A DNA stretch of 58,550 bases from Photorhabdus sp. CRCIA-P01 (GCF_003545805.1 NZ_NMQR01000025.1:11657-70206), one strand, 5' to 3'. Numbered from the stretch's first letter, positions 20,214-29,475 are shown. Notes: generated by a model from the letters alone, not told the origin. Numbers and translations are program-made.

Positions 20214-21602
20214 ATGAAGAAACTGCTCTCCCTTTTTATCGCTATGAGCCTAGCGGGATTTAGTTCGGTTAGTCAGGCTGAAGATCTTTTACAGGTTTAT
20301 AAGCGAGCAAAAGAAAGTAATCCTGAACTACGTAAATCGATGGCTGAACGCAATGCAGCTTTTGAAAAAATTAATGAATCCCGTAGTTCATTATTACCTC
20401 TGTTGGGATTAAATTCAGGATACACCTATAACAGTGGTTACCGCGATAAACGTGATACAGAAAGCAATACATTGAGCGCGACACTTACGCTGACTCAAAC
20501 CATTTTTGATATGTCTAAATGGCGCCAATTGAACTTACAAGAAAAAACGGCAGGTATTGCTGATGTTACCTATCAAAGCAGTGAACAAAAACTGATTCTG
20601 GATAGTGCAACAGCTTATTTCAAAGTACTGCGTACCATCGATACACTCTCTTACATTGAAGCCCAGAAAGCGGCCATTTATCGCCAGTTGGATCAAACGA
20701 CTCAACGTTTTAACGTCGGTCTGGTTGCCATCACCGATGTCCAAAACGCCCGCGCTAACTATGATAATGTGCTGGCTCAGGAAGTTGCCGGTCGAAATGA
20801 TCTGGACAACGCATTAGAAGCCCTGCGTCAAGTTACGGGTACTTATTACCCACAGTTAGCCTCGTTGAATATCGATCATTTCAAAACACAGAAACCAGAC
20901 GCAGTGGATACCCTGCTTAAAGAGGCGGAAAAACGTAATTTGAGCCTGCTATCTGCCCGTTTAGACCAAGATTTAGCTCGTGAGCAAATCAAAGCTGCCC
21001 AAACCGGCCATATGCCAACCATTGAACTAGGCGCTTCCACCGGCGTTTCAAACAGTCAAATTCACGGCTCTGGCTATAAGGGCAACAAACCTGGCAATTC
21101 CTATGATGGCGACAACAGCGTTGGCCTGACACTTCGCCTGCCAATTTATAGCGGCGGTGCAACCAGTTCCCGCGTTGAACAGGCACAATATGGTTTTGTC
21201 AGCGCCAGCGAACAATTAGAGAGCGCCTACCGCAATGTGGTACAAATTGTCCGTTCTTCCTTTAACAACATATCTGCTTCCATCAGCAGTATCGACGCCT
21301 ATAAACAACTTGTTGTTTCCGCGCAAAGCTCGCTTGATGCAATGGAAGCGGGTTATCAAGTTGGTACACGTACCATTGTTGATGTACTGAATGCGACTAC
21401 GACGTTGTACGATGCCAAACAGAAGCTGTCCAATGCCCGCTATGATTATCTGATTAATCAACTGAATATCCAGCACGCAATTGGTACGCTAAATGAGAAG
21501 GATTTAGTTGCTCTAAATAATACGCTAGGTAAACAGCTCCCAACTTCCGCTAACAGCATTGTTCAGGAAACGGCAACGCCAGCAACCTCTGGTCGTAACT
21601 GA
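20214..21602 (+). CDS. tolC: Outer-membrane efflux channel TolC
   Basis: This 462-aa protein forms the trimeric outer-membrane duct used by AcrAB-type pumps and type I secretion. A signal peptide (KKLLSLFIAMSLAGFSSVSQA) ends before EDLLQVYKRAKESNPELR, the usual mature start. Two internal repeats of coiled-coil hairpins follow, e.g. RFNVGLVAITDVQNARANYD and YQVGTRTIVDVLNATTTLYD. I chose ATG 20214 because AAGGA lies six bases upstream; the longer frame to 20154 adds a non-signal stretch. In an insect-pathogenic enterobacterium this channel would serve toxin and antibiotic export. A terminator follows. Confidence 0.97.
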   Translation: MKKLLSLFIAMSLAGFSSVSQAEDLLQVYKRAKESNPELRKSMAERNAAFEKINESRSSLLPLLGLNSGYTYNSGYRDKRDTESNTLSATLTLTQTIFDMSKWRQLNLQEKTAGIADVTYQSSEQKLILDSATAYFKVLRTIDTLSYIEAQKAAIYRQLDQTTQRFNVGLVAITDVQNARANYDNVLAQEVAGRNDLDNALEALRQVTGTYYPQLASLNIDHFKTQKPDAVDTLLKEAEKRNLSLLSARLDQDLAREQIKAAQTGHMPTIELGASTGVSNSQIHGSGYKGNKPGNSYDGDNSVGLTLRLPIYSGGATSSRVEQAQYGFVSASEQLESAYRNVVQIVRSSFNNISASISSIDAYKQLVVSAQSSLDAMEAGYQVGTRTIVDVLNATTTLYDAKQKLSNARYDYLINQLNIQHAIGTLNEKDLVALNNTLGKQLPTSANSIVQETATPATSGRN

Positions 21603-21928
21603 TTCAAACCTTCACTTTCACTAATTAACGGCCCGCCATCAAGCGGGCTGTTTTATTTATTACCCACTACAATTGAGCTCTGAAAGAATAATCAGATATT
21701 TTTCTTAATATTCATTACGGCACTATTTTTCTAAAAAATAGATATTTTTTCAACATTAAAACCAGATTAAACGAAATACCAGATAATCAATATCCAACAA
21801 CCTCTTTGTCAGACAAAAAATCAAGCGAGCAATTCGAAGGTTTATGCTTTAATTTTGTTCATCTTTCCCCTATCCTTAGAGCTATTTCATTAAAGAATCA
21901 CAGACACCTAAAATCTGGGTATACGACT
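21603..21928. other. Intergenic region tolC-ygiB
   Basis: It holds the tolC terminator at 21630-21655. The rest is AT-rich leader of ygiB with no further gene recognised. Confidence 0.5.
21630..21655 (+). terminator. Rho-independent terminator of tolC
   Basis: Stem GCCCGC / GCGGGC with a six-base loop, followed by TGTTTTATTT, 28 bp beyond the tolC stop. Confidence 0.85.
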
Positions 21929-22642
21929 ATGACAATAAAGCGGACCAAAAATATTAACCACGACACATTCCGTAAAGCCTGGCGCAGTTATCGCCTTGCG
22001 CCTGTGGCAATCGCTGTCAGTGCGGTTTTCATGTTATCTGCCTGTGAACAGAGTGATGAAACCGTCTCTCTTTACATGAATGCAGATGATTGCTCTCAGG
22101 CAAACCCATCACAAAGTGAACAATGTAATCTGACTTACAACAACGCGTTGAAAGAAGCGGAAAAAACAGCGCCTAAATATGCGACCAAAGAAGACTGTAT
22201 CGCTGAGTTTGGTGAGGCACAATGTACTCAGGCTCCGGCACAGGCGGGCCTTGGCAACAGTGCACCGGATGGCTCCAGCACAGCTGCGAATAGCAATGCA
22301 CAAGCCCAACCGCAGCAAAGTGGCAGCTTCTGGATGCCTCTGATGGCAGGTTTTATGATGGGGCGTCTGATGGGCGGCGGCGCAGCACCATCACAACCGC
22401 TATTTAGCTCCAAATCTGCCACCAGCCCGGCAAACGGTAAATTTGTTGATGCGACAGGCAAAAGCTATGGCCCTGCAACGGCTGGTGGCCGTTCCATGAC
22501 GGTTCCTAAAACCGCTATGGCGCCAAAACCCGCCACGACAACAACTGTCACCCGTGGCGGTTTCGGTGACTCTGTTGCAAAACAGTCAACCATGCAACGC
22601 AGTTCCTCTTCTGGCTCCACTTCACGTTCAATGGGAGGCTAA
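21929..22642 (+). CDS. ygiB: YgiB, DUF1190 lipoprotein-like protein
   Basis: This 237-aa protein matches YgiB (223 aa in E. coli). The N-terminus is basic ([20 protein letters not shown]), followed by a hydrophobic stretch ending [12 protein letters not shown], a lipobox-like sequence, then the DUF1190 core with [19 protein letters not shown] and [13 protein letters not shown]. The C-terminus is low in complexity: Gly, Ser and Thr rich, ending [12 protein letters not shown]. The ATG at 21929 begins the family's usual sequence; the frame open to 21806 is leader. ygiC follows after six bases. Function is unknown; ygiBC is commonly found beside tolC. Confidence 0.9.
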   Translation: MTIKRTKNINHDTFRKAWRSYRLAPVAIAVSAVFMLSACEQSDETVSLYMNADDCSQANPSQSEQCNLTYNNALKEAEKTAPKYATKEDCIAEFGEAQCTQAPAQAGLGNSAPDGSSTAANSNAQAQPQQSGSFWMPLMAGFMMGRLMGGGAAPSQPLFSSKSATSPANGKFVDATGKSYGPATAGGRSMTVPKTAMAPKPATTTTVTRGGFGDSVAKQSTMQRSSSSGSTSRSMGG

Positions 22643-22648
22643 TCACGG

Positions 22649-23809
22649 ATGAAACGCATTGCTATCACTGAGCGCCCGGACTGGCGCGAGAAAGCGACAG
22701 AATATGGTTTTAATTTTCACACCATGCATGGCGAGCCATACTGGTGTGAAGATGCTTATTACCAGTTTTCTCTTGCTCAAATTGAAGAAATCGAGAATAC
22801 CACTGCCGAGTTGCATCAGATGTGTTTGCAGGTGGTAGAGAAAGTCGTCGACAGTGAAGCACTGTTGACTAAATTTCAGATCCCAAAACATTGCTGGGAT
22901 TTTGTCCGCAGTTCCTGGATTACCAGCCAGCCGTCACTCTATTCCCGGTTGGATTTGGCTTACGATGGTAAAAGCCCGGCAAAATTGTTGGAAAATAATG
23001 CCGATACGCCAACTTCACTGTATGAATCCGCTTTTTTCCAATGGATCTGGTTGGAAGATCAGATGAATGCCGGTTTGTTGCCAGCACATGCCGATCAATT
23101 CAACAGCATGCAAGAACAATTGATTGAACGCTTTGCTCAGTTGCGTGATGAACATGGTTTTGGCTTACTGCACATGGCCTGCTGTCAAGATACGCAAGAA
23201 GATCGCGGTACCATTCAGTACTTACAGGATTGTGCGCTGGAAGCCGGTGTTCCGACTGAATTCTTGTTTATCGAAGAGATCGGTCTAGGTGAGAAAGGCC
23301 AGTTTACTGATCTGCAAGACCAGGTGATCAGCAATCTGTTCAAACTCTATCCTTGGGAGATGATGTTTCGTGAGATTTTCGCTACCAAACTGGAAGATGC
23401 CGGCGTCCGCTGGTTAGAACCTGCCTGGAAGAGCATTATCTCCAACAAAGCATTACTGCCAATGTTATGGAAGATGTTTCCGAATCATCCAAACCTGTTA
23501 CCCGCTTATTTTGCTGATGATAACCATCCAGCAATGGACAGCTATGTTATTAAGCCGCTGTTCTCACGGGAAGGGGCGAATATCCGTATCATTGAGAATG
23601 GTAAGGAAATTGCCAGTGCTGATGGCCCTTACGGTAAAGAAGGCATGATCATTCAGCAATTCCATACGCTACCAAAATTCGGTGACAATTATACGCTAAT
23701 TGGTAGCTGGCTGGTAAATGATCAGCCTTGCGGTATTGGTTTGCGGGAAGACAGTGAACTCATAACTCAGGATTTATCTCGCTTCTATCCACATATTATT
23801 TTGGATTAA
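22649..23809 (+). CDS. ygiC: YgiC, glutathionylspermidine-synthase-like ATP-grasp protein
   Basis: This 386-aa protein has the ATP-grasp amide-ligase domain of the glutathionylspermidine synthase C-terminal family. Segments [23 protein letters not shown] and [20 protein letters not shown] carry the ATP- and magnesium-binding residues. E. coli YgiC is 386 aa; it has no demonstrated glutathionylspermidine synthase activity, and its substrate is unknown. It is co-transcribed with ygiB (6-bp gap). The window shows the order tolC-ygiB-ygiC-ygiD as in E. coli, but with an Hcp pseudogene and a toxin-antitoxin remnant inserted after ygiC. Confidence 0.93.
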   Translation: MKRIAITERPDWREKATEYGFNFHTMHGEPYWCEDAYYQFSLAQIEEIENTTAELHQMCLQVVEKVVDSEALLTKFQIPKHCWDFVRSSWITSQPSLYSRLDLAYDGKSPAKLLENNADTPTSLYESAFFQWIWLEDQMNAGLLPAHADQFNSMQEQLIERFAQLRDEHGFGLLHMACCQDTQEDRGTIQYLQDCALEAGVPTEFLFIEEIGLGEKGQFTDLQDQVISNLFKLYPWEMMFREIFATKLEDAGVRWLEPAWKSIISNKALLPMLWKMFPNHPNLLPAYFADDNHPAMDSYVIKPLFSREGANIRIIENGKEIASADGPYGKEGMIIQQFHTLPKFGDNYTLIGSWLVNDQPCGIGLREDSELITQDLSRFYPHIILD

Positions 23810-23921
23810 TATCCAGACAAGGGAGGAATGAGGAAGATCGTAAAATACCGCAAATTCCTCCCTTGAAAACCCGATGAAAAAACATTGTACCCTTACAAGC
23901 TTATAAAAAAGGATAAATAAT

Positions 23922-24245
23922 ATGGCGAACACAATATATTTAACCATCACAGGTAAAAAGTAAGGGCTGATATCCAGCGGTTGTTCTACCTATGATTCCA
24001 TCGGAAATAAATATCAAACTGGTCATGAAAATGAAATTTATGTTTACTCATTTGATCATGATATCAGCAGGTAACAAAATGTTAATCACTCACCTATTTC
24101 AATCACTAAACCAATAGATAAATCCTCACCGCTATTAGGTAATGAAATTTTTAGTGGTGGAACATCAATACATTTTCACGCAATAAGCAAGCAAAGCTCT
24201 GTCACCTATCATGCCTTAAAAAGCAAAGAATCTGACCGTTATTGA
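23922..24245 (+). pseudogene. Hcp (type VI secretion tube protein) pseudogene
   Basis: Translation of the 108-codon frame starts MANTIYLTITGKK and continues, past a TAA, with GLISSGCSTYDSIGNKYQTG and then HENEIYVYSFDHDISR. A second TAA follows, then QNVNHSPISITKPIDKSSPL. This is the N-terminal half of an Hcp1-type tube/effector protein. Both stops are in frame, one where family members usually have Gln and one where they usually have Glu, so they look like simple nonsense mutations. After about codon 75 the homology is lost; the remaining codons (NEIFSGGTSIHF onward) do not resemble Hcp, which points to a deletion. A GGATAA stretch precedes the ATG. No other type VI genes are nearby. Confidence 0.85.
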
Positions 24246-24281
24246 TGCCATAGTGGTCAATAACGATTATTGGGAGTTCTT

Positions 24282-24530
24282 ATGTCCATATCAGCAAAAC
24301 AGACGATTACCGCGCAAATACCTATCAAACTAGCTACAGCCATAAACGACTTAGCCAAAGAGTTAGACCGCTCAAAATCGTGGATCATTAAAGAGGCTCT
24401 TACCTCAATGATTGAGGAACGTGAGCGTCGCCACCAAATGATTTTGTCTGGCCTTACGGATGTCGATACAGGCCGTATTGTTAGCCATTCAGATGTTATT
24501 AATTTCGCATCCAAGCTAAAAACATCATAA
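24282..24530 (+). CDS. Ribbon-helix-helix antitoxin (ParD/CopG type)
   Basis: This 82-aa protein begins MSISAKQTITAQIPIKLATAINDLAKELDRSKSWI. The pattern is a ribbon-helix-helix DNA-binding domain: strand TITAQIPI, helix ATAINDLAKEL, then RSKSWIIKEAL. The C-terminal part is an acidic helix typical of ParD-like antitoxins. The start at 24282 is preferred; a frame open to 24270 adds MGVL without a better ribosome binding site. The toxin gene begins three bases after the stop but is broken, so the antitoxin is probably an orphan. It lies next to the Hcp pseudogene, in a patch foreign to the E. coli order. Confidence 0.85.
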   Translation: MSISAKQTITAQIPIKLATAINDLAKELDRSKSWIIKEALTSMIEERERRHQMILSGLTDVDTGRIVSHSDVINFASKLKTS

Positions 24531-24532
24531 GC

Positions 24533-24679
24533 ATGGAAATTTATTGGACACTCAAAGCCCAAGAGGATTTGGAGCGCATCTACCTCAACAAAGCCTGCAT
24601 CCATTAATTTATGGGCGCAGCCCTTTCCGCGGACAAGGTGGCGATGATCTCGCCGCCGGAGGTCCTAACAAAAGGGTAA
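24533..24679 (+). pseudogene. Truncated ParE/RelE toxin remnant
   Basis: The first 18 residues, MEIYWTLKAQEDLERIYL, are the start of a ParE-type toxin. The frame hits TAA at 24605 after 24 codons. The same frame reopens behind the stop and reads FMGAALSADKVAMISPP and EVLTKG before a second stop at 24677; the (A/S)PPEVLTK piece resembles the middle of ParE. An internal deletion plus stop is the simplest reading. No functional toxin can be made. The RHH antitoxin gene is directly upstream. Confidence 0.72.
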
Positions 24680-24714
24680 AAAACTTCAACCAATACAGCA
24701 CAAAAATTGACTAT

Positions 24715-25500
24715 TTAACCAACTTGCACAGATAACATACTCAATGACCCGGACTCAATACCATCAACAGGAACGGAAACCGTCTCTTTTCCATCCCACG
24801 TCCCCATGATATACAGCAACGGCAAAAAGTGCTCAGGAGATGGGTTCGATAATAGGCCATCTTCTCTGTCCAATGCATGAATCAAAGGGTAAGGTTGCTC
24901 ATAACTGGTAAGGTTATCACGCACATAATGGTTAAATGATTCCGCCCAAAGGTATGGTTCAGCATGAGGTTCCTGCCGCTTCGTGGCACGAAGATTGTGT
25001 ACAACATTACCACTCCCCAAGATCAACACACCTTCATCTCGCAAAGCAGACAACTTTTTGCCTAATTCGTAGTGGTACGTCGCTGGCTTGGCATCATCTA
25101 TACTCAGTTGAATCACAGGAATATTGGCCTGAGGATACATCTTAATCAGAATACCCCAAGTCCCATGATCCAATCCCCACTGATGATGATCGGCATAAAC
25201 TTCCACAGGTTCCAGCATCTCTTGTACTAAAACCGCCAGTTCAGGTGATCCCTTCGCCGGATACTGAGTTTCATGCAATTCCTGTGGAAAGCCACGGAAA
25301 TCATGGATAGTCTTCGGCTGAGTCATGGCTGTTACCGCTGTACCATTAGTGTACCAATGAGCAGAAATCGCCAGAATCGCTCTGGGTACAGGCAGCCTTT
25401 CACCAAGTTCACGCCACACATTAGTATAGCGATTTTCTTCCAGTACGTTCATTGGGCTGCCATGACCAACAAACAGTGCCGGCATTCTGGAAATATTCAT
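24715..25500 (-). CDS. ygiD: YgiD, 4,5-DOPA extradiol dioxygenase (LigB family)
   Basis: This 261-aa protein belongs to class III extradiol dioxygenases. Metal-binding histidines are seen in ALFVGHGSPMN, AISAHWYTNG and HHQWGLDHGTWG; LILGSGNVVHNL is another family block. E. coli YgiD opens the ring of DOPA at the 4,5 position using zinc or iron; the natural substrate is unsure. A GAGGTC stretch precedes the ATG. In E. coli the order is ygiD-zupT-ribB; here an ERIC element occupies the place of zupT. Confidence 0.93.
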   Translation of the reverse strand: MNISRMPALFVGHGSPMNVLEENRYTNVWRELGERLPVPRAILAISAHWYTNGTAVTAMTQPKTIHDFRGFPQELHETQYPAKGSPELAVLVQEMLEPVEVYADHHQWGLDHGTWGILIKMYPQANIPVIQLSIDDAKPATYHYELGKKLSALRDEGVLILGSGNVVHNLRATKRQEPHAEPYLWAESFNHYVRDNLTSYEQPYPLIHALDREDGLLSNPSPEHFLPLLYIMGTWDGKETVSVPVDGIESGSLSMLSVQVG

Positions 25501-25521
25501 AACGACCTCTCACACCAAATA

Positions 25522-25648
25522 TATACCCTTCATCTTTCAAGCTGCTGCTTTGTTGGCTACTTTCACTCACCCCAGTCACATCGTTATCTATGCTCCTGGG
25601 GATTCGTTCACTTGCCGCCGCGCTGCAACTCGAAATCTATTAGGTATA
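25522..25648. repeat. ERIC element, copy 2
   Basis: A 127-bp element in the opposite orientation to 8677-8803 and nearly identical to it. It carries CACTCACCCCAGTCAC and ATGCTCCTGGGGATTC, the conserved ERIC blocks. It sits 21 bp upstream of ygiD, where zupT stands in E. coli. Confidence 0.93.
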
Positions 25649-25819
25649 GGTAATTTTAATACTTGCGGACAGGTTACGCCTTTCAGATAAGTAAAACAGT
25701 GGGCTAAAGATGATAGAGTTTTTCAAAAAAACTGAAAAGCCACAGCTTGCGCAAACTGTGACTTTAGAGAATGCGTACGTTATAACCGATATTTCAGCCG
25801 ATTATCAGATAATTACGTT

Positions 25820-26473
25820 TCAACTGGCTTTCTGATCCACTGCCTGACAATAAGCCACCAAATCTTCAATGGTTACCACCGGCATATCATGCAGTTTCGC
25901 AAATTGCACCACCTCAGGAGTACGTGCCATTGAGCCGTCATCATTGGTTAATTCGCACAATACACCTGCTGGTTTAAAACCGGCCAAACTGACTAAATCA
26001 ATGGTTGCCTCAGTATGCCCTTGACGAACCAACACACCACCTGGTTGGGCACGCAGTGGAAACACATGTCCCGGTCGGTTCAAATCACTTGGCTTGGCAT
26101 TATCTGCAATCGCTGCACGAATGGTCGTGATGCGGTCAGCCGCGGAAACCCCCGTCGTTACTCCCTGAGCGGCCTCAATGGTTACGGTGAATGCAGTCTG
26201 GAATGGGCTAGAGTTATTTTCTACCATCATGGGCAATTGTAATTGCTGGCGGCGCTCTTCTGTCAGACATAAGCAGACAATACCACTGCCATGACGGATA
26301 GTCAGCGCCATTTGCTCTACGGTCATTGTTTCGGCCGCAAAGATGATGTCACCTTCATTTTCACGATCTTCGTTATCCAGCACCATCACCCCCTTTCCAT
26401 CACGCAAAGCGTTAATGGCGTGTTCAACACGTTCTGATGATGTGCCATATTCAGAAAGTAGCGTCTGATTCAT
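25820..26473 (-). CDS. ribB: 3,4-dihydroxy-2-butanone 4-phosphate synthase RibB
   Basis: This 217-aa enzyme turns ribulose 5-phosphate into the four-carbon unit of riboflavin. The acidic loop [16 protein letters not shown] (residues 33-48) holds the metal and substrate ligands. [19 protein letters not shown] and [22 protein letters not shown] are further family blocks. Length equals E. coli (217 aa), without a fused GTP cyclohydrolase II domain. An FMN riboswitch lies in the leader, so the gene is expected to be repressed by FMN. Confidence 0.98.
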   Translation of the reverse strand: MNQTLLSEYGTSSERVEHAINALRDGKGVMVLDNEDRENEGDIIFAAETMTVEQMALTIRHGSGIVCLCLTEERRQQLQLPMMVENNSSPFQTAFTVTIEAAQGVTTGVSAADRITTIRAAIADNAKPSDLNRPGHVFPLRAQPGGVLVRQGHTEATIDLVSLAGFKPAGVLCELTNDDGSMARTPEVVQFAKLHDMPVVTIEDLVAYCQAVDQKAS

Positions 26474-26632
26474 GGTAAAGAAACCTCATTAAAATTTATG
26501 GATTACCAGAATCAGGGCGGTCTTGAGGAGTTCTCGCCATGGCACAATATTCATAACATAATATTCATAACACAATATTAAATGTCATAGCCGGAACAAC
26601 AGACGAGCATAGAGCTCGACAGATGCCGTTAT

Positions 26633-26800
26633 TCTCTCCCATCCGGACTATCACCGTCGGCTCCAGAATTACACTGGATCTGCTGACCTCCGCTTTATCG
26701 TGAAGATAACCACAAACGGAGCGCTCGCGGGCTTCACCATGCCACCCGAAAGATGGATTGATGTTTACCGCCGGTGGGGACTTTCACCCCGCCCTGAGAT
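26633..26800 (-). ncRNA. FMN riboswitch (RFN element) of ribB
   Basis: Read on the minus strand, the leader contains GGGCGGGGTGAAAGTCCCC, then ACCGGCGGTAAACATC, AGCCCGCGAGCG, GGTCAGCAGATCC and GGAGCCGACGGTGATAGTC with CCGGATGGGAG at the end. These are the conserved elements of the six-helix FMN aptamer in the right order. It ends about 160 bp before the ribB start, leaving room for an expression platform. FMN binding is expected to block ribB expression, as in E. coli. Confidence 0.95.
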
Positions 26801-26941
26801 AAGCCAGTGAACTATAACGCTAATATTTGCCGGCGGCAATCAACAAAATCAAATGTGAAACCTGGCTCACAATGGTTTGTGGTTTTACTATCTGGTATTA
26901 CACTATTCGGAAATTATTTATGTCATAAAAAAGGATGCATC

Positions 26942-27229
26942 ATGCTCGATCCCAAAAAAATTGAACAAATTGCCCGCCAGATCCAAGATTCTTTACCAAA
27001 GGGGGTTAAAGAGTTTGGTGGTGATGTAGAGAAAAAATTACGGATGATTTTGCAATCCCAACTTGGCAAGCTTGATTTAGTGAATCGTGAAGAATTTGAT
27101 ATTCAAACTCAGGTTCTGTTACGTACCCGTGAAAAATTGACCGCGATGGAACAGCGTTTAAATGCACTAGAAGCGAAGTTTGAGAATAATAATGCTCCAT
27201 CTGCTAATAACACAGCAAAAGAAGAGTAA
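26942..27229 (+). CDS. ubiK: Ubiquinone biosynthesis accessory factor UbiK (YqiC)
   Basis: This 95-aa protein matches UbiK/YqiC. It begins [21 protein letters not shown] and ends in a coiled coil ([22 protein letters not shown]), with a low-complexity Asn-rich tail. UbiK binds UbiJ and helps the soluble Ubi complex work under aerobic conditions; it is also linked to membrane fusion and virulence in Salmonella. The ATG at 26942 matches the family; the frame upstream to 26807 overlaps the riboswitch region and is not coding. It is transcribed opposite to ribB, as in E. coli. Confidence 0.93.
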   Translation: MLDPKKIEQIARQIQDSLPKGVKEFGGDVEKKLRMILQSQLGKLDLVNREEFDIQTQVLLRTREKLTAMEQRLNALEAKFENNNAPSANNTAKEE

Positions 27230-27253
27230 TTATTACCACACATAAAAACAACC

Positions 27254-27291
27254 GTGATAATGAGCAGATATCACATTCTGCTCATTATCAC
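27254..27291. terminator. Bidirectional hairpin between ubiK and the lipoprotein operon
   Basis: Perfect 15-base arms (GTGATAATGAGCAGA / TCTGCTCATTATCAC) around an eight-base loop, between two convergent genes. The T-tracts are poor (GGTTGTTTTTATG on the minus side). Confidence 0.65.
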
Positions 27292-27298
27292 ATCCACA

Positions 27299-27967
27299 TT
27301 AATTAGAGATTAAATGCTGTTCTTTACCATAATGCGCAGAACGTGGGCCATAAAGCAAACTATGACTACCACCAGCTGTCAGTAAGCGATTACTTGTAAT
27401 GCCAGCAATCTCATGACCTTTATCCATAATGGTATTAGCAATTTGTGAAACTACAGCAGATACCAACATGCCAATAAGGCTATTCGAACTGCTTTGATTT
27501 TCAGTCGATGAGGCAAATGCCCGTCCATGCCACAATTGTTTTCCATTACGCAAATCCACCAGCTTCGCTGAAGCCGCTACACGAGTATCGCTGTTAATAA
27601 TCTGATATTGCGTACCATATTCTTCAATATCCAAATAGAGCGCCGAATCCGCACCAAAAATATCATGCAACTTTTTATAACTAATATTCTGAACATCCTG
27701 TGCCGCTGTCACACCATTTTGCTGAAATGTCTCTTCCACAACAGCAACCGGAAAAACGTAATAGCCCGATTCCGCTAATGGATATGTCACATGAGAAATT
27801 AGGCTGTGCCCTGCTTTAACTTCCAGAGATTTGTTTACCGCCGGCAGAACCAGAATGGATTTGGGTTTGCTTTCTTTAAATGCAGTGTAATCATAAGGGA
27901 CAGATTTACTACACCCTGTCAGCACAAATGCCGCCAATAGACTTAATGCGACGAGAATACGGTTCAT
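27299..27967 (-). CDS. GNA1162-family (DUF799) lipoprotein
   Basis: This 222-aa protein has a lipoprotein signal (LVALSLLAAFVLTGCSKS, lipobox LTGC). The body matches the DUF799/GNA1162 family, first known from Neisseria: SILVLPAVNKSLEVKAGHS near residues 38-56, then HVTYPLAESGYYVFPVAVVEETFQQNG, and VDLRNGKQLWHG. The crystal structure of GNA1162 resembles TolB-type N-terminal domains; its function is not settled. It is the third gene of a minus-strand trio with a CsgG-like lipoprotein and a DUF4810 lipoprotein. It overlaps the DUF4810 gene by four bases, so translation is coupled. Confidence 0.88.
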   Translation of the reverse strand: MNRILVALSLLAAFVLTGCSKSVPYDYTAFKESKPKSILVLPAVNKSLEVKAGHSLISHVTYPLAESGYYVFPVAVVEETFQQNGVTAAQDVQNISYKKLHDIFGADSALYLDIEEYGTQYQIINSDTRVAASAKLVDLRNGKQLWHGRAFASSTENQSSSNSLIGMLVSAVVSQIANTIMDKGHEIAGITSNRLLTAGGSHSLLYGPRSAHYGKEQHLISN

Positions 27968-28323
27968 TGCATAGTTCCTTTATTTTTACTTAATAGAAAA
28001 TCCATAAATGGCGCTGACTCAGGAAACAATTTTTTCTCTATTTCAAACTGATGAAATGCTTCTGGAACACGACCTGTTTTGCTATAAAGCAAGCCCATCT
28101 GTGCATGCAACCCAGGCGGTACAGGTTTATCTTTCGCTTTCGCTCTTTCAATCACTTGCTGCAAAGCCTGTAATTGCTCCTCAAACCCCATCTTATCCTG
28201 CTGATAATACTGATAAACTGTAGGCTGGTATTTATCCCACTCATAAATTGTTTTTGGCTGGGTGACGCAACCCGCTAAGGTCATGGCTGCCAGCAATAAG
28301 CCCACTTTTTTCATTAACATCAT
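27964..28323 (-). CDS. DUF4810 lipoprotein
   Basis: A small lipoprotein of 116-119 aa. The signal KKVGLLLAAMTLAGCVTQP ends in lipobox LAGC. The mature part begins TIYEWDKYQPTVYQYYQQDKMG and contains a TPR-like helical region (LHAQMGLLYSKTGRVPEAFHQFEIEKKLFPES). DUF4810 proteins are found almost always between a CsgG-like and a GNA1162-like lipoprotein, as here. The third methionine (28314) is a likely start; the exact choice does not change the protein. The trio presumably forms an envelope complex, but no role is established. Confidence 0.88.
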   Translation of the reverse strand: MMLMKKVGLLLAAMTLAGCVTQPKTIYEWDKYQPTVYQYYQQDKMGFEEQLQALQQVIERAKAKDKPVPPGLHAQMGLLYSKTGRVPEAFHQFEIEKKLFPESAPFMDFLLSKNKGTMQ

Positions 28324-28344
28324 GAATATATATCCCTATATTTC

Positions 28345-29016
28345 TTAATTAGATGGCTTCCATGCACCGGTTTCAATACTTTCAACCAGACGGTTTACTG
28401 CTTCACGAATGGCCAGATCCAGTACCTTACCATTCAGTGTGGAATCATAGCTGGCAGTGCCACCAAAGCCGATAATTTCACGGTTGGATAATTTATACTC
28501 CCCTGCCCCTGCCACAGAGAAAACCACTTCGGAAGTTTCTACGTTCACCACATTCAGCATAACTTTAGAGTAAGCCACCTGTGATTTACCACGCCCTAAC
28601 AACCCCCATAACTGATGATCACCCACTTCTTTGCGGCCAAATTCAGTCACGTCACCGGTAATAACGTAAGCAGCACCTTTCAACTTCTGCGATTTACCTT
28701 GTAAACCCGCTTCTGCTTTCAGTTCCGCCATATTCGTACGTTCCAGCACCGTAAAGCGCCCCGTCTGCTGTAAGTGCGAGACTAAAATCGTTTTAGATTG
28801 ATTACCAAGGCGATCAACTCCGTCGGAGAAAATGCCATTTTGATAACTGGAACGGTTTTCAAACTTACCAATCGCAATTGGACTACGAACACCTTGATAT
28901 ACCGTATTATAAGAATTAACTTTTTGTATCTGGACGGTATTAGAAGATTCAGTTGTACACCCTGCTAATATTGCCGAAGCCAAACAAATTGAAGATAAAA
29001 TCAACTTACCTTGCAT
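28345..29016 (-). CDS. CsgG/HfaB-family lipoprotein
   Basis: This 223-aa lipoprotein (SICLASAILAGCTTESS, lipobox LAGC) belongs to the CsgG family. Family segments are IAIGKFENRSSYQNGIFSD, KTILVSHLQQTGRFTVLERTN, then AAYVITGDVTEFGRKE and LDLAIREAVNRLVESIE at the end. CsgG itself is a curli export pore, but no curli genes are near. The companions are DUF4810 and GNA1162 lipoproteins, which define a separate conserved trio. This is the first gene of the operon; the 459-bp upstream gap is AT-rich and should hold the promoter. Confidence 0.9.
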   Translation of the reverse strand: MQGKLILSSICLASAILAGCTTESSNTVQIQKVNSYNTVYQGVRSPIAIGKFENRSSYQNGIFSDGVDRLGNQSKTILVSHLQQTGRFTVLERTNMAELKAEAGLQGKSQKLKGAAYVITGDVTEFGRKEVGDHQLWGLLGRGKSQVAYSKVMLNVVNVETSEVVFSVAGAGEYKLSNREIIGFGGTASYDSTLNGKVLDLAIREAVNRLVESIETGAWKPSN

Positions 29017-29475
29017 AAGAACTTATTCCTGCGTAAAAAATTCATCCGTTTATCTACTAACTTTAAGATGTAAAAGTTGTAGATAACATATTTCATTAAA
29101 AAATCATTTATATCAGAAATCATTATGAATAAGCCGACGTTACGTGACCAGCATTTTATGCCACAAAGATAAAAAACTATCTGTTACATCACATTTCTTC
29201 TGGTTAATCCCCCACCTATCAGAGAATAAAATTATATTAACTTAAATTATTATAATATCATATCGTCAATTATATTACTCGCACCCGATATTACAAATAT
29301 CCACATTATTTATGATGAAATATCACTCAACTCAGCACGGATTAAATAAAAAATAGCCGGGAAGATTTCATATCTTGCCCGACTTTCATTCTAATAATAT
29401 GATCAAATAAATAATTTACAGTGATCAATGCAATAATATCTTCTGGCTATTTTCAATGACAAGCTAAAGCATTAT
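29017..29475. other. Intergenic region between the lipoprotein trio and hldE
   Basis: An AT-rich region with the hldE terminator at 29354-29384 and presumably the promoter of the CsgG-like gene. No frame with a plausible start or homology was seen. Confidence 0.5.
29354..29384 (-). terminator. Rho-independent terminator of hldE
   Basis: A stem of CGGG-AAGAT against ATCTT-CCCG with one bulged base and a five-base loop. On the minus strand it is followed by ATTTTTTATTT. It lies about 90 bp after hldE. Confidence 0.75.
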
